Of a stretch of 12,829 bases of DNA, positions 5,453-12,217 are shown piece after piece. Origin of the DNA: Sulfuricella sp035530375. GTDB taxonomy: Bacteria > Pseudomonadota > Gammaproteobacteria > Burkholderiales > Sulfuricellaceae. The translations under genes and the position numbers were made by a program. A model generated the notes under the pieces. The model was not told where the DNA came from, did not search any database, and worked only from the letters and a program-made list of their open reading frames with translations. The stretch's first letter is position 1, and every line of letters starts with the position of its first letter. The stretch spans positions 1 through 12,829 of the forward strand of contig DATKUY010000032.1 of assembly GCA_035530375.1 (NCBI GenBank). Direction: 5' to 3'.

Positions 5453-7459
5453 TTATTCACCGGAATACAAGTGGCAGCTCACGCGATGCGACTCGCCAAT
5501 GCCGATCACCGGCGGATAGCTTAGACGGCAGGCCGACATCGCCTGCGGACAACGCGGATGGAAATGACAGCCCTGCGGGGGATTGGCCGGCGAGGGCAAA
5601 TCCCCGGCCAGGCGGATCAGCTCGCGTCCGGAGCCTTCTATCACCGGCACGGCAGACAGCAGCGCGCGGGTATAAGGGTGCCGAGGCGAGTGCATCACCT
5701 CCTCGACCTTGCCGCGCTCGACGATCCTCCCCAGATACATCACCGCCACCTCGTGGGCGAAATACTCGACCACCGCCAGATTGTGGGTGATGAACAGATA
5801 GGCAAGCCCCAGATCGTCCTGCAATCCCTTGAGCAGGTTGAGTATCTGCGCCTGTACCGAAACATCGAGCGCGCTGGTGGGCTCGTCGCACACGATCAGC
5901 CGGGGCTTCACCGCGAGAGCACGGGCAATGGCAATGCGCTGGCGCTGCCCGCCGGAAAACTCGTGAGGGTAGCGATGTTTACTCTCGGCAGACAGACCGA
6001 CCTGTTGCAGCAGGGCATCCATGTCGCTCTGGCGCTCCTCCGGTCTTGTAGCCGCTCCCAGCGCCACCATGCCTTCCTCGATGATATCGGCCACTCGCAT
6101 GCGTGGGTCGAGCGAGGAATAAGGATCCTGGAATACGATCTGGATAGCGGCGCGTTGTGCGCGCAGCGCGCCGCCGCTCAGTTGCGTCAATTCCTCGCCG
6201 GCGAACCGGACGCTGCCCCCGGTCGGCCGGATCAGTTGCAAGATTCCCTTGCCCACGGTAGTCTTGCCGCAACCCGATTCACCCACCAGCGCCAGCGTCC
6301 GGCCGGGCGAGATCGCCAGCGACACGCCGTCCACCGCCCGAACATGGCCTGCCACGCGCTTGAACAGCCCCTTGCGGATCGGGAAGTGCACCTTGAGGTC
6401 GTCCACTTTCAGCAATGGGAGCTCGGCCCTTTCCTCTCGCCGTACGGCAGGAGATGGCAGCGTCATCACGGATTCGCGGATGGCACGCTCCGAACTTTCC
6501 ATCAGGTGGCAACGCACCTGGTGGCCGGATGCAACCTCGCTCCAGGCCGGGGTTTCATCGCTGCATTTCTGCCAGGCAAAATCGCAGCGGCTGGCGAAAC
6601 GGCAACCGGAAAAATCGTGATCGAGCGGCGGCACCGCACCACGAATTATCTCCAACCTCTGCCCGCGCCGCACCGCGCCCGGCAGCGAGGCAAACAGCTT
6701 GCGGGTATAGGGGTGCTGCGGATTGGCAAAGAAGGCATCCCGGTCGGCCATTTCGACGATTTCGCCGGCATACATCACGGCAACCCGCTGCGCCATTTCC
6801 GAGACCACGCCGAGGTCGTGGGTGATCAGCAGCACCGCCATGCCGTGGTCGCGCTGCAGACGCCGCAGCAATTCCAGCACCTGCGCCTGGATGGTCACAT
6901 CGAGCGCGGTGGTCGGCTCGTCGGCGATCAACAGGTCGGGTTCGCAGGCCAGGGCGATGGCGATCATCACGCGCTGTTTCATGCCGCCGGAAAACTGGAA
7001 GGGGTAGTCGTTGTAGCGCGCCCTGGCATCGGGGATGCCCACCGCATCGAGCAACTCCAGCACCCGCGCGCGCGCCGCCTCGCCGCGCAGAGCGGTGTGG
7101 CGGTAAAGCGTTTCGGCGATCTGGTTCCCGATCGTCACCACCGGGTTGAGGCTGGTCATCGGCTCCTGGAAGATCATTGCAATGCGCTTGCCGCGCACCG
7201 TGCGCATGGCGATTTCCGGCAGGCCCAGCAAGTCCTGCCCGTCGAGCAGCACCGAGCCGGAAACGATGCGTCCCGCCTCGGGCAGCAGGCGCATGATCGA
7301 TAGCGCCGTCATCGACTTGCCGCAGCCCGATTCGCCGAGCAGGGCGAAGGTTTCGTGGGGATTGATGGCAAAGCTGATGCCGTCCACCGCGCGCACCCGG
7401 GATTCCCCCGCGTCCAGCCAGGTTTTCAGGTTTTCGACGACCAGCAGCGGACCGCTCAT
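5453..7459 (-). CDS. Fused double ATPase of a peptide-type ABC importer (DppD-DppF fusion)
   Basis: One 668-residue polypeptide carries both nucleotide-binding domains of the transporter. Domain 1 has Walker A GESGCGKS (42-49), signature FSGGM (156-160), Walker B LLIADE (176-181) and the switch H214. Domain 2 has GESGCGKT (393-400), FSGGQ (501-505), LIVCDE (521-526) and H559. Each half ends with the oligopeptide-transporter C-terminal domain, and each contains four cysteines with the same spacing (286, 292, 299, 317 and 631, 637, 644, 662). Met332 sits at the junction and leaves halves of 331 and 337 residues, the usual sizes of separate DppD and DppF. E. coli YejF, also fused, is only about 530 residues. 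The ATG at 7459 overlaps the upstream permease stop as ATGA. The start is supported by that overlap and by the onset of the ATPase fold; an upstream in-frame extension to 7849 is permease antisense-frame sequence and is not used. Confidence 0.94.
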   Translation of the reverse strand: MSGPLLVVENLKTWLDAGESRVRAVDGISFAINPHETFALLGESGCGKSMTALSIMRLLPEAGRIVSGSVLLDGQDLLGLPEIAMRTVRGKRIAMIFQEPMTSLNPVVTIGNQIAETLYRHTALRGEAARARVLELLDAVGIPDARARYNDYPFQFSGGMKQRVMIAIALACEPDLLIADEPTTALDVTIQAQVLELLRRLQRDHGMAVLLITHDLGVVSEMAQRVAVMYAGEIVEMADRDAFFANPQHPYTRKLFASLPGAVRRGQRLEIIRGAVPPLDHDFSGCRFASRCDFAWQKCSDETPAWSEVASGHQVRCHLMESSERAIRESVMTLPSPAVRREERAELPLLKVDDLKVHFPIRKGLFKRVAGHVRAVDGVSLAISPGRTLALVGESGCGKTTVGKGILQLIRPTGGSVRFAGEELTQLSGGALRAQRAAIQIVFQDPYSSLDPRMRVADIIEEGMVALGAATRPEERQSDMDALLQQVGLSAESKHRYPHEFSGGQRQRIAIARALAVKPRLIVCDEPTSALDVSVQAQILNLLKGLQDDLGLAYLFITHNLAVVEYFAHEVAVMYLGRIVERGKVEEVMHSPRHPYTRALLSAVPVIEGSGRELIRLAGDLPSPANPPQGCHFHPRCPQAMSACRLSYPPVIGIGESHRVSCHLYSGE

Positions 7460-8862
7460 TTCACCCTCGGATCGAACGCATCGCGCACGCGGTCTGAAAA
7501 CAGGTTTGCCGACAGCACCAGCACGAACATGAAAACAAAAGCGGCCGCCAGCGACCACCACACCATCGGCTCGCGCGCCATTTCCAGCCGAGCGCCGTTG
7601 ATCATGTTGCCCCAGCTCTGCATCGTCGGATCGACGCCGACGCCGACATAGGACAGCACCGCCTCGGCCAGCACCAGGGCGGAAAAATCCAGCACGATCG
7701 AGATCACCACGATGTGCATCACGTTGGGCAGGATGTGGCGCATGATGATGCGGAAATGGCCGACGCCGAACGCCGTCGCCGCCTGGATAAACTCCATCTC
7801 GCGCACTTTCAGGGTTTCGCCGCGCAACAGCCGGCACAGGCCGGTCCAACTGGTGATGCCGAGAATCACGCAGAGGAACAGCAGGCGGATATCCGCCCGC
7901 GCCGCCACGGTGTCGAACGCGTCCTGATTGCTGTCCATGTACACCTGCAGGATCAGCACCGCCGCGGCGATCAGCAGCACGCCGGGGATCGAGCTGAGGG
8001 TGGTGTAGACATACTGGATCACGTCATCCACCCAACCACGGAAATAGCCCGCCATGATGCCGAGCAGCAAGGCGAAAGGCAGCATCACCAGCGTGGTGAG
8101 GGTGCCGATCATCAGGCCGGTGCGGATGCTCTTCAAGGTGAGGTAGAACACGTCCTGGCCGACCTTGTCGGTGCCGAAAACGTGGTACTCGGCGGAAAGC
8201 TCCATCGCCACGCAAACCAACAGTAACAGCATGCCCACCGTGGCGATCAGGGTGCGCCAGGGAACAGCGTCCCGCCCATGCCGGATCAAGGCCCAGGCCG
8301 AAGCCGGGGAAACGCCCCGCCGCCCTGCCAGCCGCTTCACCAGCGCCAGCGCCAGCACGGCGCACAACACCAGCGCATAGCAAGCTCCGAGCAACACCCT
8401 GAAGGCGACATCCCCCGCCCGCTCCCGCTCGGGGTCGCGCAAATGCGCCCCGCCGTACTTGAGGCGGGGATAGCCGCGCACCTGCTTGCCCCCCGGCAGC
8501 TCGATGGTTTCCTTGGCATAAAGATGGGTGGCGAACGGTGCCGAATAGGTTTTTTCCACCTGTTTCCTGAGCGGGCTGGCCGCCAGGTCGAACACCGAAA
8601 GCACCTCTGGCGAATAATGAACCTCGGCATTGTTTCCCTGTTTTTCCAGCGGCAGGCGGAAGTGCAACGAATCGAGCACGCCGACCGCGACAAAGGCCAG
8701 CAGCACCACAGCCGAAGCCACGCCGCTACGGCTCCTCAGCAACCTGCGCCAGGGCTGGATCAGGTGCTCGCGCTGGCGCACCTTCCAGACGTAAAGCCCC
8801 ACCCCGGCCAGCAGCAGCCAGAGCAGCAGGTCAGTCCAGAGGAGCACGGGTTTAAATAGCAT
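7456..8862 (-). CDS. ABC importer inner-membrane permease, DppC type, with N-terminal extension
   Basis: From the ATG at 8862 the protein is 468 residues, much longer than DppC (about 300) or YejE (about 340). The C-terminal half is a normal DppC permease: GTDKVGQDVF (230-239), helices from about 248 on, and the EAA loop that docks the ATPase (ETLKVREMEFIQAATAFG, about 349-366, through PNVMH). Before this lie an extra helix at about 8-26, the usual first helix at about 48-64, a periplasmic loop of about 85 residues, and two further helices at about 153-175 and 204-222, giving roughly nine helices. The start is uncertain: no clear ribosome-binding site precedes the ATG at 8862, and an in-frame TTG at 8877 would add five residues. 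The upstream junction is unusual because a dyad repeat separates it from the other permease. The stop overlaps the ATPase start by 4 bp. Confidence 0.9.
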   Translation of the reverse strand: MLFKPVLLWTDLLLWLLLAGVGLYVWKVRQREHLIQPWRRLLRSRSGVASAVVLLAFVAVGVLDSLHFRLPLEKQGNNAEVHYSPEVLSVFDLAASPLRKQVEKTYSAPFATHLYAKETIELPGGKQVRGYPRLKYGGAHLRDPERERAGDVAFRVLLGACYALVLCAVLALALVKRLAGRRGVSPASAWALIRHGRDAVPWRTLIATVGMLLLLVCVAMELSAEYHVFGTDKVGQDVFYLTLKSIRTGLMIGTLTTLVMLPFALLLGIMAGYFRGWVDDVIQYVYTTLSSIPGVLLIAAAVLILQVYMDSNQDAFDTVAARADIRLLFLCVILGITSWTGLCRLLRGETLKVREMEFIQAATAFGVGHFRIIMRHILPNVMHIVVISIVLDFSALVLAEAVLSYVGVGVDPTMQSWGNMINGARLEMAREPMVWWSLAAAFVFMFVLVLSANLFSDRVRDAFDPRVK

Positions 8863-8974
8863 GCGAGCCAAAGCCAAAAACGCGCACCGCCAGGGACGCG
8901 AAGGGCCGCAAAGGAAAAACTTGCTTTACCTCGCGTACCTTTGCGTCCTTTGCGGTAAAAAAATTCAAGGTCAT
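8852..8974 (-). CDS. Possible 40-codon frame through the repeat element
   Basis: An ATG overlaps the stop codon of the first permease as ATGA (8971-8974) and opens a 40-residue frame that crosses the whole repeat and stops with TAA at 8854-8852, overlapping the second permease by 11 nt. The predicted peptide starts MTLNFFTAKDAKVREVK and is made of repeat-derived Ala-Lys-Asp-type steps, so a functional protein is unlikely. Translation of it could, however, carry ribosomes from one permease to the next. It is a mechanical possibility seen in the sequence and not a supported gene product. Confidence 0.2.
   Translation of the reverse strand: MTLNFFTAKDAKVREVKQVFPLRPFASLAVRVFGFGSHAI
8886..8956. 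repeat. Imperfect inverted-repeat (dyad) element between the two permease genes
   Basis: The left arm 8886-8914 (29 nt) and right arm 8929-8956 (28 nt) are near-complements around a 14-nt A/T-rich centre (8915-8928). Aligned in one orientation both arms read ACCGC, then GGACGC, then AAGG, with a few mismatches, and each arm is built from about three copies of a CGCAAAGG-like unit. From memory, sequences of this kind are dispersed in intergenic DNA of many proteobacteria, where their translation gives Ala-Lys-Asp-rich peptides. The element fills most of the 108 bp between the first permease stop (8971) and the second permease ATG (8862). As RNA it would form a long hairpin within the operon transcript. 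No target-site duplication or transposase gene is visible. Confidence 0.85.
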
Positions 8975-9948
8975 TCCAGCCGTATCCTCGGGTCAACCAG
9001 CGTGTAGGAAATATCGGTCAGGATCAGGCCGATGATGTACAGCACCGAACCGAGGAACACCATCGCCCGGACGATGGCGAAATCCTGGGCGTTGATGGCA
9101 TCGATGGTGTAGCTGCCGAGGCCGGGGATGCCGAAAAACGACTCCGAGATCAGGCTGCCCATGAACAGCAGCGGGATCACCACCACTGCGCCGGTGAGAA
9201 TCGGGATCATGGCATTCTTCAGGACATGGCCGAACAGCACTGAAAGCTCGGACAGGCCCTTGGCGCGGGCGGTGCGGACGTAGTCCCGGCTGGCTTCCTC
9301 GAGAAAAATCGTGCGGTACCAGCGCGCGCCCGAGCCGATGCCGCCGATCACGCCGATAATTACCGGGAGGATGATGAACTTGAGCGCATTGACGCCGCCC
9401 TCGAAACCGGAAATCGGCGTCAGATGCAGCAGCTTGCTCACCAGGTATTGCCCGCCGATGATGTAGAATAGCCCGGAAATCGACATCATCGCCACGCACA
9501 GCACCACTCCGGCCAGGTCGATATAGGTGGCGCGAAAGAACGCCATCAGCATGGCAAAAGTAATGTTAACAGCCAACCCGATCACGAACACCGGCAGTGC
9601 AATCGCCAGGCTCGGCCACATCCGCGTCTTGATGTCGTAGGCAATATCGCGGCCCTCGTCGGAGCGGCCAAAATCGAAAGCGAACATGCCCACGGATTTC
9701 TCGAAGAAAATGGTATTGGTAGCCTGCTTTGCGCCTTGCGCTGCGGTGTTCCACAGCAACGGCTTGTCATAGCCGCGCTCGTGCTTCCACTTGGCGATGG
9801 CGTCGGGCGTGACGCGCTTTATCCCAAGATGGATACGCGCCATATTGTCCGGCGTGTTGACCACGAAGAACAGGGTAAAGGTGAGCAGATTCACCCCGAT
9901 CAGGATGGGAATGGCGTAGAGGATGCGGCGCAGGATGTAGTTGATCAT
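8971..9948 (-). CDS. ABC importer inner-membrane permease, DppB type
   Basis: A 325-residue permease with a typical DppB/OppB layout. The first helix follows MINYILRRILYAIPILIGVN at the N-terminus. A long periplasmic loop (about 31-110) contains the family block FDFGRS (91-96). Further helices lie at about 113-137, 143-168, 190-207, 247-270 and 292-312. The EAA loop for ATPase docking spans about 217-250 (EEASRDYVRTARAKGLSE at its start). The C-terminus DPRIRLE is standard for the family. The ATG at 9948 overlaps the binding-protein stop as ATGA, which supports this start over an open but unrelated upstream extension. Its own stop also lies within an ATGA, which suggests that the next permease once began there. 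Confidence 0.94.
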   Translation of the reverse strand: MINYILRRILYAIPILIGVNLLTFTLFFVVNTPDNMARIHLGIKRVTPDAIAKWKHERGYDKPLLWNTAAQGAKQATNTIFFEKSVGMFAFDFGRSDEGRDIAYDIKTRMWPSLAIALPVFVIGLAVNITFAMLMAFFRATYIDLAGVVLCVAMMSISGLFYIIGGQYLVSKLLHLTPISGFEGGVNALKFIILPVIIGVIGGIGSGARWYRTIFLEEASRDYVRTARAKGLSELSVLFGHVLKNAMIPILTGAVVVIPLLFMGSLISESFFGIPGLGSYTIDAINAQDFAIVRAMVFLGSVLYIIGLILTDISYTLVDPRIRLE

Positions 9949-12095
9949 TTTGCCGCCATCCTTTCCTTGCGCCGGTAGGCCGCCACGGCCGGCACCAATC
10001 CCGCTGCCAGCACTGCCACCAGCACCGCCAGCGGCCACAGTACCGGCCGGTTCCACTCGCGCTGCTTTTGGGTCCGCAGGGCCGCATCGATGCGGGCGTA
10101 TTTGAGTCCATTGTTGGCCATCAGGTTGGGTTTGATGTTCTGATACCAGGCATGGTAGAGGCCATACTGCTTGGGATGGAACCCCCATATCCACGGGGCA
10201 TCGTGGCGCGACACCGCCACCATTTCGTCGATGATTTTCTGGCGCGCCGGTCCGTTATCCATGTTTTTCATGCGCTCGAACAGGCGGTCGAATTCGGGAT
10301 TCTCGTAGTTGGCCGAGTTTTCCCCTTCCTTGCCCACCCGTGCATTCGGTCCGTAGAGCAGGAACAGGAAATTCTCCGGGTCGGGATAGTCGGCATTCCA
10401 GCCCCAGTGGAAAATCTGTGCATTGCCCTTGCGGATCTTGTCCTGGAAACGGTTGTAGTCGGTGTTGCGCACCACCAGTTGCAGGTCGATCTTCTGGAAT
10501 TGCTTGCGCACCCAGTCGAGCCGCGCCTTGTCGTCCGGACCGCTGGCGGTGAGATCGAGGTAGAGCAGGAGCGGCTTGCCGGTCACCGCATCGCGCCCAT
10601 CCGGGTAACCCGCCTCGACCAGCAGTTTTTTGGCGTATTCGACGGATTTGCGCTTCGGCTTGCCGTCCACCCAGTCATACACATAGGGATTGATGCCCGC
10701 AGCGCCTTCATGGGCGCCGAAAATCCCCGGCGGCAGCGGCCCTTGCGCCGGGATGCCGCGGCCATTGGCGAAGATCGAGATGAATTCCTCATAGTCGACG
10801 GCGATGGAGATTGCCTGCCGCAGCTTGCGCGCCCGCTCCGAATAGCCGCCCACCACCGGGTCGAGCATGTTGAAGCCGTAGTACATGTCGCTGGCCGTGA
10901 CTGCGGTCTGCAGGCGGATGCCCTTCCCCTTCATCATGTCGGTGACATCCGCCTCGCCCTGGGTGGCGACACGCACCGCCTGATCGAAGCTGTCCGAGGT
11001 AATGCCGGAAGCATCGTAATACCCCTGCAGGAATTTGTTCCAGTAGGGAATGCTCTCCTTCTCCAGACTGAACACCGCCTTGTCGATGAAGGGCAGCGGC
11101 TTGCCGGCATCCTTCAGCAGCCCGGCCGCGGCATCCCCGGGCTCTCCTTCGGTCGGATAGGTCTCGCCGTGGAAGTTGGGGTTCTTTTCCAGCACCATGC
11201 GCCGGTTCGGGTCGTTCTCCGTCAGCATGTAAGGCCCGGTGCCTACCGGGTACCAGTCCAGGGTGATGTTTTTCTCCGCCATGCCGGGCTGGCTGTAGAA
11301 GCGGTCAGCCTCGGGCGGCACCGGCGCAAAGAATGGCATCGCCAGCCAGTAGAGAAACTGCGGGTACTTCCCTTTGAGCTTGACGCGGTAGGTATGGCGG
11401 TCCAGCACCTCCACACCGGCCAGCGGGTAGCGCTCGAGATCGAGAAAGCCGCCCGGCGGCAAGGCCTGCTGGGCCTTTGCCAGCTCCCTGGCATACTCCT
11501 TCAGACCGACGATGTAGCCGCTCATCAGCCCGAAGATCGGCGAATTCAGCTTGGGATGGGCGAGCCGCTTGATCTGGTAAACAAAGTCCGCCGCCTCCAG
11601 CTCGCGCGTGCCGGTCTGCGGAAAATCGGACAACTTGTAGATATTGGCCAGGTCCTGCGGCTTCAGGTTCTGATACAGGTAACGCCCCTGTTCATCCTTG
11701 GCGAAAGCCGGGTGCGGCTGGTAGCGTATGCCCGGCTTGATATGGATTTCATAAACGCTGAAGGCGATTTTTTCCGGCGCGCTATCGGACGGCAAGGGTT
11801 TGCCTTGCGCATCCAGGAATTGGGGCCTGGGCAGCTCGGCTGCGGCAAGCGGGATCAGGGTATAAGGCCGCTTGAGATAGTGGTATTGCAGCGGCGGTTC
11901 GTAAATCTGTGCGGTAAAGCCGATTTCGTTGGAGCTGTAGGATTGCGCCGGGTCGAGGTGCTTGGGCCGCTCGGTGAACGACGAATAAGCAATGTTTTTA
12001 CCCTCTTCGGCGGCCGAGTAGGGACTGTTCCAGGGGGGGGCGCCGCAGGCAGTCAGGAGCGACGGCAACAGGAGAAATATTAGGGAAAGTCTCAT
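9945..12095 (-). CDS. Extracytoplasmic solute-binding lipoprotein (SBP_bac_5) with C-terminal membrane helix
   Basis: The ligand-binding subunit of the ABC importer has 716 residues, larger than DppA or OppA (about 540). Residues 1-16 are a lipoprotein signal with lipobox LTAC (C17 lipidated, Gly at the next position). The family 5 binding fold follows. Recognisable parts are the N-terminal strand NIAYSS leading to HLDPAQSYSS (about 34-56), EAADFVYQIKRLAHPKLNSP, DWYPVGTGPYML, RQAISIAVDYEEFI and KKLLVEAGYPDG. The last 35 residues form a predicted transmembrane helix (about 684-707) with a basic tail RRKER, which is not usual for binding proteins. The N-terminus does not resemble E. coli YejA. 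The ATG at 12095 is chosen because it begins the export signal; upstream in-frame codons reach into the fabI region. An 8-base C tract follows the lipobox. Family membership predicts peptides or a related ligand, but the ligand is not readable. Confidence 0.92.
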   Translation of the reverse strand: MRLSLIFLLLPSLLTACGAPPWNSPYSAAEEGKNIAYSSFTERPKHLDPAQSYSSNEIGFTAQIYEPPLQYHYLKRPYTLIPLAAAELPRPQFLDAQGKPLPSDSAPEKIAFSVYEIHIKPGIRYQPHPAFAKDEQGRYLYQNLKPQDLANIYKLSDFPQTGTRELEAADFVYQIKRLAHPKLNSPIFGLMSGYIVGLKEYARELAKAQQALPPGGFLDLERYPLAGVEVLDRHTYRVKLKGKYPQFLYWLAMPFFAPVPPEADRFYSQPGMAEKNITLDWYPVGTGPYMLTENDPNRRMVLEKNPNFHGETYPTEGEPGDAAAGLLKDAGKPLPFIDKAVFSLEKESIPYWNKFLQGYYDASGITSDSFDQAVRVATQGEADVTDMMKGKGIRLQTAVTASDMYYGFNMLDPVVGGYSERARKLRQAISIAVDYEEFISIFANGRGIPAQGPLPPGIFGAHEGAAGINPYVYDWVDGKPKRKSVEYAKKLLVEAGYPDGRDAVTGKPLLLYLDLTASGPDDKARLDWVRKQFQKIDLQLVVRNTDYNRFQDKIRKGNAQIFHWGWNADYPDPENFLFLLYGPNARVGKEGENSANYENPEFDRLFERMKNMDNGPARQKIIDEMVAVSRHDAPWIWGFHPKQYGLYHAWYQNIKPNLMANNGLKYARIDAALRTQKQREWNRPVLWPLAVLVAVLAAGLVPAVAAYRRKERMAAK
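12033..12040 (-). repeat. C8 homopolymer tract after the lipobox
   Basis: Eight G on the plus strand read as eight C in the gene and encode Ala19-Pro20-Pro21, directly after the lipidated cysteine. Slippage by one base would abolish the rest of the binding protein. No variation can be seen in one sequence. Confidence 0.9.
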
Positions 12096-12161
12096 CGGAA
12101 GCCAGTGTAGCGCAAGCTGAGACCGGGTGCCAGACGGCGATACCCCTGTATGGAATTGGGT

Positions 12162-12167
12162 TATAAT
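12162..12167 (+). promoter_or_regulatory. fabI: Probable -10 element of fabI
   Basis: A perfect TATAAT lies 50 bp before the fabI ATG, within the 122-bp gap shared with the divergent binding-protein gene. No good -35 match is present at 16-18 bp spacing (GATACC at 12139-12144 matches only two bases), so an activator or another recognition mode may be needed. The core TTATAA (12161-12166) is self-complementary, so the same site could in principle serve the opposite strand. A ribosome-binding AAGG at 12207-12210 lies 7 nt before the ATG. Confidence 0.6.
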
Positions 12168-12217
12168 GCGCCATCTGCACCATGCATCCTGACCAACTGC
12201 AATCATAAGGAACAATA

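Noticed and set aside
9949..10194. 82-residue N-terminal extension of the DppB-type permease
   Set aside because: It is an open frame inside the binding-protein gene. The true start is the ATG in the ATGA overlap, where the conserved first helix begins.
10068..12083. Very long open frame on the plus strand, antisense to the binding-protein gene
   Set aside because: It mirrors the codon pattern of the GC-rich real gene on the other strand, has no ribosome-binding site, and its translation resembles no protein I know. The same holds for the long antisense frames at 5558-7303 and 1674-2492.
5453..12095. Naming the transporter yejABEF
   Set aside because: The gene order matches, but the binding protein lacks the YejA-like N-terminus, both permeases look different from YejB and YejE, and the ATPase is about 140 residues longer than YejF. 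Family-level naming is safer.
12112..12133. Sigma-54-like promoter (TGGCAC and TTGC on the minus strand) upstream of the binding-protein gene
   Set aside because: The two parts are 12 bp apart, whereas the sigma-54 consensus needs about 5 bp between TGGCAC and TTGC.
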